47,373 bases of DNA. Origin: an uncultured Christensenella sp. GTDB taxonomy: Bacteria > Bacillota > Clostridia > Christensenellales > Borkfalkiaceae. Both the position numbers and the translations under genes were made by a program. The DNA lies in contig CAJTLF010000014.1 of the NCBI GenBank assembly GCA_910577555.1, positions 1-47,373 on the forward strand. The letters are read 5' to 3'. Positions 34,307 to 42,905 of the stretch are shown here, piece by piece (within the stretch, counting starts at the first letter, position 1; every line of letters begins with the position of its first letter). A model generated the notes under the pieces. The model was not told where the DNA came from. It did not search any database and saw nothing but the letters and a program-made list of their open reading frames with translations.

Positions 34307-34374
34307 AGAATAAACGAATGGCAAGGCGGTGCGCCAAAAAGGCGCGGAGTCTGCTTTACCAAAGGAGAAATTTT

Positions 34375-34950
34375 ATGATTGTCGCGGACTGGGTTGCCAT
34401 AGGCGTAGTAGTCGCAAGTCTCGGCTTGGGCGCGCTCGTCGGGTTCGGTAAGGGGCTTAAGTTCTTTACGGGCGGCATTTTCGGGTTTATAATAGGCGTG
34501 GTAATCTGTGCGCTCGTCGGCACGGTGTTTCTCGACGTGCCTTTCGTTGCCGATTTGCTTGCTAAATTGCGCGAAAGCTGGGCGGGAATAGAGTTCCTTG
34601 ACAAGGTGCATATGGACGTAATCATTTATTACGTGATTATGTTCGTCGCCGTACAGCTGTTGCGCATAATTTTAGTGCTTATCATAAAGGCTATTTTCGA
34701 GAGCGAAAATATAGTAATCAAGATTGTGAACAGAACGCTTGGCGCGGTTTTGTTTCTGATTATAGGCGTATGTATAGCTCTGCTCGCGCTTAAGATAGTG
34801 GGCTGGGTAGGCGGAACAACCGCGGACGATTTGTATTATTCGCTCGGCGGCAGTGCGTTCAGGCTTGACGAGCTGTTCAAGTATATCACCGCTTTGGATT
34901 GGCCCGTACCGCCGCCTGCGGAAAGCGTTGCGTTTGCGGGTTTGCTGTGA
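34375..34950 (+). CDS. CvpA-like membrane protein
   Basis: A 191-residue protein with four hydrophobic segments (about 2-20, 26-47, 83-105, 118-140). The WVAIGVVVASLGLGALVGF-GKGLK start and Gly-rich second helix are typical of the CvpA/colicin V production family; assignment is moderate. In Bacillota such proteins (for example YshB) are linked to spore and envelope processes. AAAGGAG lies seven bases before the ATG at 34375; an in-frame upstream start at 34318 would lie in the hairpin leader. Confidence 0.72.
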   Translation: MIVADWVAIGVVVASLGLGALVGFGKGLKFFTGGIFGFIIGVVICALVGTVFLDVPFVADLLAKLRESWAGIEFLDKVHMDVIIYYVIMFVAVQLLRIILVLIIKAIFESENIVIKIVNRTLGAVLFLIIGVCIALLALKIVGWVGGTTADDLYYSLGGSAFRLDELFKYITALDWPVPPPAESVAFAGLL

Positions 34951-34976
34951 GCTTGAAGTTAATTGTATAATATAAG

Positions 34977-35009
34977 CCCCCGCGGCGTTTGCCGCGGGGG
35001 AATTTTTTT
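34977..35009 (+). terminator. intrinsic terminator after the CvpA-like gene
   Basis: CCCCCGCGGC / GCCGCGGGGG stem, loop GTTT, then AATTTTTTT. Confidence 0.92.
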
Positions 35010-35034
35010 GCCGTTTCGGGCATATCGTAATATT

Positions 35035-35400
35035 ATGGAAGTTACGTTTATCGCCCTGAAACAAAAGGACGTAATAAACCTGATAGACGGCAAGCATCTC
35101 GGCAGAGTTTGCGATTTGACCTTTACCTTTCCCGAAAACAAGGTGACGGGATTTACCGTTACGGGAAGTAAGGGTTTTAAGTTTTCCCGTCAGGAAATAT
35201 TTTTGCCCATAAACTGCGTTGTGAAAATAGGCGCGGACGCGGTACTCGTTAAATACGGCAAGGAAGAAAAGCCCGACCGTCCGCCTTGCCCGCCGCCCTG
35301 TCCGCCCGAGCATTGTCCGACGGAACGACCGTTCTGTCCGCCCCCGCCGCCGCAATTTCCGCCGCGCGGCGACAGGAGAGATTACGGCGAGTACGAGTAG
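35035..35400 (+). CDS. YlmC/YmxH-family sporulation protein with Pro/Cys-rich tail
   Basis: A 121-residue protein. Residues 1-78 are a PRC-barrel of the YlmC/YmxH type (KDVINLIDGKHLGRVCDLTF, then LPINCVVKIGADAVLVKYG). Residues 80-121 are an unusual Pro/Cys-rich tail (CPPPCPPEHCPTERPFC) ending in Arg/Asp/Tyr. YmxH is a spore-associated protein in Bacillus; the tail suggests cross-linking or metal binding in the coat, which is inference. The ATG at 35035 is chosen because the upstream extension to 34963 crosses the terminator. Confidence 0.82.
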   Translation: MEVTFIALKQKDVINLIDGKHLGRVCDLTFTFPENKVTGFTVTGSKGFKFSRQEIFLPINCVVKIGADAVLVKYGKEEKPDRPPCPPPCPPEHCPTERPFCPPPPPQFPPRGDRRDYGEYE

Positions 35401-35466
35401 GCTTTTTGGTTTTTTGTCACGTTGAGCGATAGTCGTTCCGTCCCGTTGGGTTGCCGTATCGTTCGG

Positions 35467-35504
35467 GTGGATTGCTTTGTCGCTACGCTCCTCGCAATGA
35501 CGGG
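35467..35504 (+). repeat. dispersed ATTGC...GCAATGACGG intergenic repeat
   Basis: Copy directly in front of the palindromic repeat array at 35508. Confidence 0.8.
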
Positions 35505-35507
35505 AAT

Positions 35508-35735
35508 TCGCAGAATAGAATTAAAAAATCGTGAACTACAATTATTCACTGCGCAAGCAAAGTCACGCCTTTGCGCCCGCGCACTCAATTTGTCGCTTGC
35601 GACCTGAGCGGATTGAATTTGCGCGATTATATTTATGTTTGCCCTTTTAAATCGCGCAAAGAAAGGCAGAGCCTTTCAAATCACGGATTATTTAATTCGC
35701 AGAATAGAATTAAATAATCGTGAATCAATCTCAGA
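35508..35735 (-). repeat. inverted copy of the palindrome-rich repeat, two subtypes
   Basis: 35510-35600 is a diverged piece of the unit seen at 1-385, in opposite orientation. 35601-35706 is a second subtype that is, as far as can be read, identical over 106 bases to the reverse complement of the last 106 bases of the window (47268-47373). It is bounded by GAATTCGCAGAATAGAATTA and a near copy, with ATTTAATTC / GAATTAAAT arms. No gene lies in this 330-base gap. Confidence 0.85.
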
Positions 35736-36108
35736 ATATATTCTCAAGTCTTACGGTGTAGGCGTCGGGCAGATTTTTCGCGATTTCCTTTAAAACTTCT
35801 ATTTTGCCTATCGCAAGCTCATAGTTTCCGTTTTTCAAAAGTCCGCAGCACTCGCCCAGCCAATAGTCTATATATGAAATATCGTTGTGCGGGATAAATA
35901 TATGCAGTTTTTCCTTTTTATCCGACCACAGCGCGCGCACGGCGTTTCCGTCTTCCACGGTCGCCGTTTCGTCTTCTATCTTGGTATACAGCGCGTCGAG
36001 AGCGGTTGAAAACTCGCCGAACTGTCTGGTGAGATACAGGTCTGTAAATATGAAAAGCCCTACGCACAGTGCGAAAGCCACCACGGTGTAAGATATAGCC
36101 TTTACCAT
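35731..36108 (-). CDS. DUF4363 family protein
   Basis: A 125-residue protein with one N-terminal membrane helix (about 5-24) and an extracytoplasmic helical domain. The family block reads WSDKKEKLHIFIPHNDISYI then DYWLGECCGLL and KIEVLKEIAKNLP. DUF4363 proteins of unknown role are regularly encoded next to DUF421 proteins, and here the start overlaps the stop of the DUF421 gene by seven bases. A spore-associated role is suspected in Clostridia but not shown. Confidence 0.88.
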   Translation of the reverse strand: MVKAISYTVVAFALCVGLFIFTDLYLTRQFGEFSTALDALYTKIEDETATVEDGNAVRALWSDKKEKLHIFIPHNDISYIDYWLGECCGLLKNGNYELAIGKIEVLKEIAKNLPDAYTVRLENIF

Positions 36109-36776
36109 TGTCCGTTCACCTGCACCTGTAAAATTTTATACTTTTCGCCCCGTTTCTGGAAGTATACCCTGCCTTCGCCGTTTACGGTCATTGCGACTAC
36201 TTCCTTTAACTTGGCGTCGTTTTCCCTTAAAATACTGTTTAGCTTCTCGCCCGCGATACCGCATCTGGCGAGATTTTTCTTGTCCGCCTTGCCGCGGTCT
36301 ATAAGCGTGAGCGAAAGGGAGTTGGACGCGGTCTCTTCCTTAGCCAGAGCCGAGAAAGAGCCGTTGGCTTCGTAAAGCCCGTAATATACGTCGTCGAGAT
36401 TGAAATATCCCGCGACGCGCATACTCTCAATCAAATCGTCCACGTCGAGATTGTTTTTCTTTAACTGAAACTCGTCGATTCCGTTTTTGTTTATCACGAC
36501 GGACGGCTTTCCGCTCACCACGTTTTTAACGGGCTTGAACCACAGCTCGGTAAGCCATACTATCTGGTGAAGTATGAATATTGCGACTATCGCGATAATT
36601 CCGTACAGAATGGGAATGGAGCTGTCCGCCATGGGTATGCAGGCGAGCTCGGCTATTACAAGACTTATAACGAATTCAAAGGGCTGCATTTCGCCAATCT
36701 GGCTTTTGCCCATAAGCCGCATTACGAGTAACAGCACGACGAATATTATGGTCGTGCGAATGAAAATAAGAGCCAT
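36102..36776 (-). CDS. DUF421 (YetF-type) membrane protein
   Basis: A 224-residue protein. Three N-terminal helices (about 4-22, 31-51, 57-78) contain the family signature RLMGKSQIGEMQPFEFVISL (20-39) and GKPSVVINKNG. A soluble C-terminal domain carries the DUF421 pattern LDDVYYGLYEANGSFSAL. YetF/YrbG-like proteins sit in the membrane with an oligomeric soluble domain; their function is unknown, with links to spores in Bacillus. First gene of a two-gene minus-strand unit. Confidence 0.9.
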   Translation of the reverse strand: MALIFIRTTIIFVVLLLVMRLMGKSQIGEMQPFEFVISLVIAELACIPMADSSIPILYGIIAIVAIFILHQIVWLTELWFKPVKNVVSGKPSVVINKNGIDEFQLKKNNLDVDDLIESMRVAGYFNLDDVYYGLYEANGSFSALAKEETASNSLSLTLIDRGKADKKNLARCGIAGEKLNSILRENDAKLKEVVAMTVNGEGRVYFQKRGEKYKILQVQVNGQW

Positions 36777-36810
36777 AAAAAGAGTATTGGCAAAATAATT
36801 TACAATATTC

Positions 36811-36839
36811 TTGATTTATGCGTGCGTTTATGCTATTAT
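36811..36839 (+). promoter_or_regulatory. promoter of folC
   Basis: TTGATT (36811-36816), 17 bases, TATTAT (36834-36839). It overlaps the GTG at 36822, which argues for the ATG at 36855 as the start of folC. Confidence 0.5.
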
Positions 36840-36854
36840 AGTTTGCGTATCGTT

Positions 36855-38030
36855 ATGGAAATTCAAGGCGTTTTAAGCGCGTTGGACGGGCTTGCCGTCC
36901 GCGGAATGGACTTTGGTCTTAAACGCACCCGCGCGCTGTTGGACGGGCTTTCATCGCCCGACGAAAAACTTAAAATAATACATATCGCGGGCAGTAACGG
37001 CAAGGGCTCCGTTGCCGAATTTATTTCGCGTATTTTAATTGCCGCCGGCAAAAAGACGGGCGTTTTCACTTCGCCCGAAGTGTTCGGCTATTTCGGGCAG
37101 TTCCGTATTGACGGGCAGGAGCTTGGCGAAGAGTTGTTCGTCAAGGCGTTCGGCGACGCTCTGCGCGCGGGGGCGGGGCTTAACGCCACACGGTTCGAGA
37201 CGGAGACGGCGGGGGCGTTGCACGCGTTCGCGCTTGCGGGCTGTGAATACGCGGTGGTGGAGTGCGGGCTTGGCGGGCTTGAAGACGCTACCAACGCGAT
37301 ACGGAAAAAGGAAATTGCCGTAATAACTTCGATATGTTTTGAACATACCGCAATTCTCGGCGATAAAATAACCGATATATGCCGCCACAAGGCGGGTATA
37401 ATTAAAAACTGTCCCGCCGTGGTAAGCGGTTGCGTGAGCGGCGCGGCAAGGGAATATTTTGAAAAGCTTGGCGTAACTTTTGCCGAAAAGAGCCTTTCGG
37501 AAGGTTTTGAAATAACTGCGGTCGGCGACGCGCAAAGGTATAACGCGGCGACGGCGATTGCGGTTGCGCGGGCGTTGAAAATAGACGAAAGTGCGATATA
37601 TTCGGGGGTCAAAGCCGCATATCCCGAAGGTAGATTGCAGAAAATAACTACGAAAAGCGGCGTATATATTTTAGACGGGGCGCACAATCCGCAGGCGTTT
37701 AAGCCGCTCGCGGAATACATAAAGTCGCTCGGGGTGAAGGTAAAGCTCGTTTACGGCTGTCTTTCGGACAAGGATATTGACGGCTGTCTTTCACAGCTTT
37801 CGGGGCTTGTGAGCGAAGCGGTTGCGGTAAAGCCGGACAGCCCGCGGGCGATGGATATAAGGGAAATTGCGCGGGCGTGCGTGAGTTATTTTAATAAAGT
37901 TAAGGTAAAGAGCGGCGTGGCGGACGCGCTGGAATACCTTAAAGCTTGCGGCGGTGACGCGCCTACGGTTATATGCGGTTCTTTTACGCTGTTAAAGGAG
38001 AGCTTAAAGCGGATAGAGAAAGGGTTGTAA
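36855..38030 (+). CDS. folC: folylpolyglutamate synthase / dihydrofolate synthase
   Basis: Adds glutamate to dihydropteroate or folates with ATP. 391 residues of the Mur-ligase fold: P-loop HIAGSNGKGSVAEF (43-56), TSPEVFGYFGQFRIDG, ECGLGGLEDATN, ITSICFEHTAILGD, the RYNAATA block and the C-terminal ILDGAHNPQAF. Length and order match FolC. No obvious ribosome site before the ATG. It is followed within 50 bases by folP, so it heads the folate unit. Confidence 0.93.
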   Translation: MEIQGVLSALDGLAVRGMDFGLKRTRALLDGLSSPDEKLKIIHIAGSNGKGSVAEFISRILIAAGKKTGVFTSPEVFGYFGQFRIDGQELGEELFVKAFGDALRAGAGLNATRFETETAGALHAFALAGCEYAVVECGLGGLEDATNAIRKKEIAVITSICFEHTAILGDKITDICRHKAGIIKNCPAVVSGCVSGAAREYFEKLGVTFAEKSLSEGFEITAVGDAQRYNAATAIAVARALKIDESAIYSGVKAAYPEGRLQKITTKSGVYILDGAHNPQAFKPLAEYIKSLGVKVKLVYGCLSDKDIDGCLSQLSGLVSEAVAVKPDSPRAMDIREIARACVSYFNKVKVKSGVADALEYLKACGGDAPTVICGSFTLLKESLKRIEKGL

Positions 38031-38079
38031 AGGCTATATAAGATTTGCTTTACGGCTGAACGCGTGAGAGATTAAACTT

Positions 38080-38883
38080 ATGATAATAGGCAACAGAGAA
38101 TTCAAAGACTACACTTTCGTAATGGCGATTATAAACGTGACGCCCGACAGCTTCTGGCACGGCAGCCGTCACGACGCGGACGACGTGCTTTTTGCCGTGG
38201 AAAAGGCGGTTAAGGACGGGGCGGCGGTAATAGATATAGGCGCGCAGTCCACGCGCCCCGGCTATACCGAAGTTTCGGCGGAGCAGGAGATAAACCGCTT
38301 CGCCCGCCCGCTTATGCTGATAAAGGAAAGGTTTGAAATTCCCGTATCCGTCGATACTTACTATTCGGAGAGCGCAAAGACGGCTCTTTCCATGGGCGCG
38401 GATATGATTAACGACGTGTGGGGCTTGACTTACGACGGCAATATGGCGAAAACGGTAGCCGCTTACGGTGCGGCGGCGTGCATTATGCACAACTCGAAAA
38501 CGCCGTTGTCGGGGGATATATGGCGTCCAATCGACGAATTTTTGAAAGACGGCGTCCGTCTTGCTCTTGACGCGGGTATAGACGAAAATAAAATAATTCT
38601 TGACGGCGGCATAGGCTTTGCCAAAAACCGAGAGCAGAATTCGGAGCTTTTAAACGGTTACGAACGGCTTTCAAGTCTTGGCTATCCCCTGCTTTTGGGG
38701 GCGAGCCGTAAATCTCTTTTCGGCGGCAACGTGGAGGACAGACTGCCGCAGACGGTGGAGGCTACCCGCCTTGCGGCGAGAAAGGGCGTGCTGTTCGTGC
38801 GCGTTCACGACGTTAAGGAAAACGCCGACGCCATAGCCGAAGAATACGACAAAATGCGGAGCGGAAAAGTTTGGATACGGTAA
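38080..38883 (+). CDS. folP: dihydropteroate synthase
   Basis: Condenses 6-hydroxymethyl-dihydropterin pyrophosphate with p-aminobenzoate; the sulfonamide target. 267 residues, TIM barrel: IINVTPDSFWHGSRH (17-31; usual NVTPDSFSDGG), DIGAQSTRPG (usual DIGGESTRPG, so Gly-Glu is Ala-Gln), VSVDTY, INDVWG, GGIGFAKN, LLLGASRKSLF and VRVHDV. The overall pattern is clear but two substrate-loop positions differ from the textbook sequence. It overlaps the next gene by 13 bases. Confidence 0.93.
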   Translation: MIIGNREFKDYTFVMAIINVTPDSFWHGSRHDADDVLFAVEKAVKDGAAVIDIGAQSTRPGYTEVSAEQEINRFARPLMLIKERFEIPVSVDTYYSESAKTALSMGADMINDVWGLTYDGNMAKTVAAYGAAACIMHNSKTPLSGDIWRPIDEFLKDGVRLALDAGIDENKIILDGGIGFAKNREQNSELLNGYERLSSLGYPLLLGASRKSLFGGNVEDRLPQTVEATRLAARKGVLFVRVHDVKENADAIAEEYDKMRSGKVWIR

Positions 38884-39665
38884 AGATACGCGGGCTTAAA
38901 ATAGACGCGCGGCACGGCGTGCGGGAGAGCGAAAAGGTAAACGCACAGCCCTTTATTTTCGATATAGACATAGGTTGCGACTTTTACGGCGGGTTCGAAA
39001 AAGACGACTTGGGCGGCACGGTAAACTACTCGGCAGTGTGCGAAAGGGTGGCGCAAATTACGCTTGAAAGCTCCTTTAATTTAATCGAAACTCTGGCATA
39101 TACCTGCGCCTACGCTATTTTGGACGGGTTTGCCGCCCATTGCGTTACGCTCACCGTATGGAAACCCAAAGCCCCCGTAAAGCGCGAGTTTGAAAGCGTG
39201 GGGGTAACCGTAACCGTAAAGCGGACGGTGGCTTATCTTTCGCTCGGTTCGTCTATGGGGGATAAAAAGAAATATCTGGACGACGGCTTGGAATTGCTTT
39301 CAAGGACTGCGGGAATAAAGGTTAAAAAGGTTTCTTCTTATCTTGAAACCGAGCCGTACGGCGGCGTTGCGAAAAACGGATTTTTAAACTGCGCGGCGGA
39401 GATAGAAACTTATCTCACCCCGCAACGGCTTTTAAAAGAAATACACCGCGTGGAAAACGCCTGCGGGCGGGTGCGCAAGGAGCGTTGGGGGGACAGGACT
39501 CTCGATATAGATATAATCTTTTTCGGCGGTGAAATTATCCGCGAAAGCGACCTTATAATTCCCCACCCCGAATACCGCAAAAGAGATTTCGTTTTAATTC
39601 CGTTAAAGGAAATCGCACCCGGATTTGTCTGCCCCGACTGCGGGGTGGCGGTTAAATATTTATAA
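38871..39665 (+). CDS. folBK: FolB-FolK fusion: dihydroneopterin aldolase and HPPK
   Basis: A 264-residue bifunctional protein for two consecutive steps just before FolP. Residues 1-118 are dihydroneopterin aldolase (IDARHGVRESEK with the family Gly, NYSAVCERV, LIETLA with the catalytic Glu). Residues 119-264 are hydroxymethyl-dihydropterin pyrophosphokinase (AYLSLGSSMGDKKKYL, EPYGGVAKNGFLNCA, RWGDRTLDIDIIFFG, IPHPEYRKRDFVLIPL). The start is a TTG inside folP; no ATG or GTG is available before the FolB core. Confidence 0.93.
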   Translation: MDTVKIRGLKIDARHGVRESEKVNAQPFIFDIDIGCDFYGGFEKDDLGGTVNYSAVCERVAQITLESSFNLIETLAYTCAYAILDGFAAHCVTLTVWKPKAPVKREFESVGVTVTVKRTVAYLSLGSSMGDKKKYLDDGLELLSRTAGIKVKKVSSYLETEPYGGVAKNGFLNCAAEIETYLTPQRLLKEIHRVENACGRVRKERWGDRTLDIDIIFFGGEIIRESDLIIPHPEYRKRDFVLIPLKEIAPGFVCPDCGVAVKYL

Positions 39666-39674
39666 ATAAAACCG

Positions 39675-39702
39675 AAGGGCGGCCGCGCGGTTGCCCTTTT
39701 TT
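39675..39702 (+). terminator. intrinsic terminator of the folate operon
   Basis: AAGGGC / GCCCTT stem enclosing a CCGCGCGG self-complementary loop, then TTTTT. Confidence 0.75.
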
Positions 39703-39810
39703 ATGGCTTTACGCGTTTTCATTATATGAAAAAATATAACAATCACGCATAAATATGCCATTTACGGTAAATTTTTATTGTGCATTTTGCATAAAATTTT
39801 TTAAAAAAAC

Positions 39811-39839
39811 TGTACAAATAATATTTAATATGGTATAAT
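39811..39839 (+). promoter_or_regulatory. possible promoter of the Ppx/GppA gene
   Basis: TGTACA (39811-39816), 17 bases, TATAAT (39834-39839). A GCACTT-AA-AAGTGC hairpin (39870-39883) lies in the leader just before the ribosome site. Confidence 0.45.
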
Positions 39840-39899
39840 TGGCAAGTAAAATATTTGTTAACTCCACACGCACTTAAAAGTGCAAGGAAGGTGAAAGTT

Positions 39900-41414
39900 T
39901 TGGAAAAAATCGGTATTATAGATTTAGGCTCGAATTCGGCGAGACTCGTAATAGTTAATTTATTTGCCGACGGCTATTTTATGGTTGTGGACGAGCTTAA
40001 AGAGAGCGTAAGGCTCGGTCAGGATATGGAGCGCGACGGCTTTTTAAAACCCGCGCGCGTAGCCGAAACGATTAAAACTTTAAAGATGTTCAGAAAGCTG
40101 TGCGACGTAAGCGGCGTAACCCGCATAATCGCCGTGGCTACGGAAGCGGTGAGAAGGGCAAAAAACCAGCGTAGCTTCCTTGACGAAATTCAGGCTACCT
40201 GCGGCATCAAAATTCGCGTGCTTACCGCCGAAGAAGAAGCGATTTACGTATACCGCGGCGTAATAAACACGATGGATATTCCCAAGGGTATCGTGCTTGA
40301 AATAGGCGGCGGCTCGACTAAAATCATCTACTACAACCGCAGGAATCTGCTCAACTACGTAACGCTTCCGTTCGGCGCGGTCACGCTTACGGGCATGTTC
40401 TCGGGCGAAGGCGTAAAGCCGGAAGAGCAGGCTTTGAAGATAGAAGAGTTCTTCACCGGACAGCTTGAAAAAGTGGAGTGGCTTAAGGAGGTCGACCCCG
40501 ACGCGCAGATGATAGGCGTGGGCGGCTCGTTCAGAAATCTTTTCAAAATAACCAAAATGGTGCATAAGTATCCCTTGGATACCGTGCATAACTACAAGAT
40601 GCAGACTGAGGATTTCATTCCCGTCTACGATATGATTAAGGTTCTGGACCTTGACAAAAAGAAGAAGATAAAGGGACTTTCCACCGAACGCGCGGACATA
40701 CTTCCCGCCGCGCTCGCGGTAATAAATTCGTTTATAAAATATATGGGCGTGGAGCAGTTCACCCTTTCGGGCGCGGGACTGCGCGAGGGCATAATGTTCA
40801 ATCAGGCGTTGCCTATGACCATTGAAAAGCCCATTGCGGACGTACTCAACTACTCGCTTACCACTCTCGTCAAGTATTACGAGTGCGAAGAGACGCACGT
40901 CGAGCACGTGGTAAATCTCAGCATACAGCTTTTCAAGCAGTTGAGAGTTCTGCACAAATTCCCCAGACAGTACCTTAAAATATTAAAGGTCGCGTCTATG
41001 CTGCACGACTGCGGCAAGAGAATAAAGTATTACAACCATCAGCGTCACAGCTGGTACACCGTTTTAAACGCCACGCTTTACGGCGTAACTCACAGGGAAA
41101 TCGTAATGGCGGCGTTCACCGCTTGTTGCCACAACAAGGAGGACGTAAACGCTTACGACTGGGCGAGATACCGCGACATAGTCAACGAAGAAGATTTGGA
41201 AGTGGTTAAAAAGCTGGGCGTTATGCTCAGAATAGCCGAGAGTCTGGACAGGGCGGGCGCAGGCACTATCAAGAGCATAAACTGCGACATACTCGGCGAT
41301 TCCGTGATTATGAAAACGGAAGTCGAAGGGGACGCGACGCTGGAAATTAAAAACGCTATGGCGGCGTCTACCGAGTTTAGAAAAGCCTTCCATAAAAATC
41401 TGGAAATTTTATAA
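39900..41414 (+). CDS. ppx: Ppx/GppA phosphatase with C-terminal HD domain
   Basis: Exopolyphosphatase or pppGpp phosphohydrolase. About 504 residues. The ASKHA-fold N-terminal half has IIDLGSNSARLVI (6-18), VATEAVRRA, the EEEAIYVYRG loop and EIGGGSTKIIYY with the second phosphate loop; GVGGSFRNL follows. The C-terminal half contains an HD domain (SMLHDCGKRI near 367-376, HR...H). A TTG start at 39900, with AAGGTG six bases earlier, fits family length; a GTG at 39891 is possible. Whether polyphosphate or (p)ppGpp is the substrate cannot be told. Confidence 0.9.
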   Translation: MEKIGIIDLGSNSARLVIVNLFADGYFMVVDELKESVRLGQDMERDGFLKPARVAETIKTLKMFRKLCDVSGVTRIIAVATEAVRRAKNQRSFLDEIQATCGIKIRVLTAEEEAIYVYRGVINTMDIPKGIVLEIGGGSTKIIYYNRRNLLNYVTLPFGAVTLTGMFSGEGVKPEEQALKIEEFFTGQLEKVEWLKEVDPDAQMIGVGGSFRNLFKITKMVHKYPLDTVHNYKMQTEDFIPVYDMIKVLDLDKKKKIKGLSTERADILPAALAVINSFIKYMGVEQFTLSGAGLREGIMFNQALPMTIEKPIADVLNYSLTTLVKYYECEETHVEHVVNLSIQLFKQLRVLHKFPRQYLKILKVASMLHDCGKRIKYYNHQRHSWYTVLNATLYGVTHREIVMAAFTACCHNKEDVNAYDWARYRDIVNEEDLEVVKKLGVMLRIAESLDRAGAGTIKSINCDILGDSVIMKTEVEGDATLEIKNAMAASTEFRKAFHKNLEIL

Positions 41415-41430
41415 AGTCAATAAAAAAGTT

Positions 41431-41453
41431 ATGCCGCGTTAAAAAGCGGCATT
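41431..41453 (+). terminator. hairpin, possible weak terminator after ppx
   Basis: ATGCCGC / GCGGCAT stem with an A-rich loop; TATAATTATT follows rather than a pure T run. Confidence 0.5.
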
Positions 41454-41477
41454 ATAATTATTTACGGGAGTGGAAAT

Positions 41478-42890
41478 ATGAATTGTAAAAGTTGCGGGCG
41501 CGAAAACGCCGAAAACGCGGTGTTCTGCAAGTACTGCGGAAAACGAATGGACGGAATGAAGCTCTGCCCCAATTGCAAAAACCAAATCGAAGAAGACTCC
41601 GAGTTCTGCATACATTGCGGGGCTAAGGCGGACGGCTCGTATACTCCGCAACCTTCTCCCGCCGAACCCGTAGTTCAGGAAACTGTGGTAACGACAACCG
41701 TGCAGTATTCTAAAATCAATTATAGTAAAATAGCGTCTACCGTGGCAACGTTAGCCGTTGCGGTAATCGCGTTGCTTTCGCTCATATTCGTATTCTTTAC
41801 GGGCGTGCAGGCGTCCGTTTCCGTTTCGGGTTCGTCCGCAAAAGATAGTCTCGATATCTTCTATTACTTCGATAAAGGATATAAAAATTACGAAGCAATA
41901 ATCAAAAGCGCGGAATCGACTACGATGAATCCGTTGACCGATTATTTTAAGGCAAGCATGCTGTTGCCGCTCGTGTTCGGCACGATTATCTCGTCGGTAA
42001 CTCTTTTACTCGTTTTCGTGCTTTCGGTAACCGCGATAGTCCGCACGGTAAAAACGCTTATGGGCAGAGAAACGAAGAGCGGAGAAGGCTTTGCGCTCGG
42101 TGCGTTCGGCGCGTATATTTTCTGCATAATCGCAATAATGGTTTTAAATTCCGCCAATTCAGACTCGTTGGGGTTTGGCGTAGAGCTCGGACTCAATTCC
42201 GCCACCGTTGCGGGCGTGGTTCTGTGTTCGGTAGCGGCTTTCATATGGCTGGCGGCAAAGCTCTTTAATAACGGCAGCCGTCTTTTAAGCGGCAACGTCG
42301 CCGCAAAATGCGCGCTGTGCGTAGGCGGTCTGGTTCTTGCGGTAATAATCGCGGGCTTGGTTTCCGCGCCTGCAATAACCATATCCGGCGAAGGCGAAGC
42401 GAAAGCGGGCGTTCTTTCACTGTTCTCTACTATCGGATTTATGTGTATGGACAAAGGCGGGAGCGGTTTCAAGACGATACTCAACGCGCCCGTAGTTGCC
42501 GCTTTAAGCACGTTTGCGTTCGTTTTCCTTATTTTAACGGTAATCGTACTGCTCGTTGCGATAATCAAATCGGTAAAAGGTATTGCGAAAGGCGATACCG
42601 ACAACCCGCCCGTAAAAGAATTTATATGGGCTTGCGCGTGCGCTATGGCGTCGATGATTTTCCATATCGTTGCGGGCAATCAGTTTTTGGAAGCAATAGG
42701 CTATTTCAATTCAAACACTGCGGATAAAATGGAACTGGGCTACGGCATACCCATTGCGGCGTTCGTGCTCTCTTTCGTGGCGGCAACTCTCTCTATAGCC
42801 CAGCGCGTTATCGCAAATAAGACCGCGGTTGCGGAAACTCCCGCCGTTCAAACGGTTGAAGAAAACGAAGTTACGGGAACGGAAGAATAA
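41478..42890 (+). CDS. zinc-ribbon membrane protein, function unknown
   Basis: A 470-residue protein. Two N-terminal zinc ribbons (CKSC..CKYC, Cys3/6/17/20, and CPNC..CIHC, about 30-47) precede a Pro/Thr linker (53-72). About eight hydrophobic segments follow (from about 84), including Ala/Val-rich SVTLLLVFVLSVTAIV and IIAIMVLNSA regions, and a Glu/Thr tail. This zinc-ribbon-plus-membrane layout is common in uncharacterised Clostridia proteins; no family function is known. GGGAG site before the ATG. Confidence 0.8.
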   Translation: MNCKSCGRENAENAVFCKYCGKRMDGMKLCPNCKNQIEEDSEFCIHCGAKADGSYTPQPSPAEPVVQETVVTTTVQYSKINYSKIASTVATLAVAVIALLSLIFVFFTGVQASVSVSGSSAKDSLDIFYYFDKGYKNYEAIIKSAESTTMNPLTDYFKASMLLPLVFGTIISSVTLLLVFVLSVTAIVRTVKTLMGRETKSGEGFALGAFGAYIFCIIAIMVLNSANSDSLGFGVELGLNSATVAGVVLCSVAAFIWLAAKLFNNGSRLLSGNVAAKCALCVGGLVLAVIIAGLVSAPAITISGEGEAKAGVLSLFSTIGFMCMDKGGSGFKTILNAPVVAALSTFAFVFLILTVIVLLVAIIKSVKGIAKGDTDNPPVKEFIWACACAMASMIFHIVAGNQFLEAIGYFNSNTADKMELGYGIPIAAFVLSFVAATLSIAQRVIANKTAVAETPAVQTVEENEVTGTEE

Positions 42891-42905
42891 AATTTTAATT
42901 AACTT

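Noticed and set aside
34963..35034. N-terminal extension of the YmxH-type protein
   Set aside because: It would be translated through a strong terminator hairpin; the PRC barrel begins right after the ATG at 35035.
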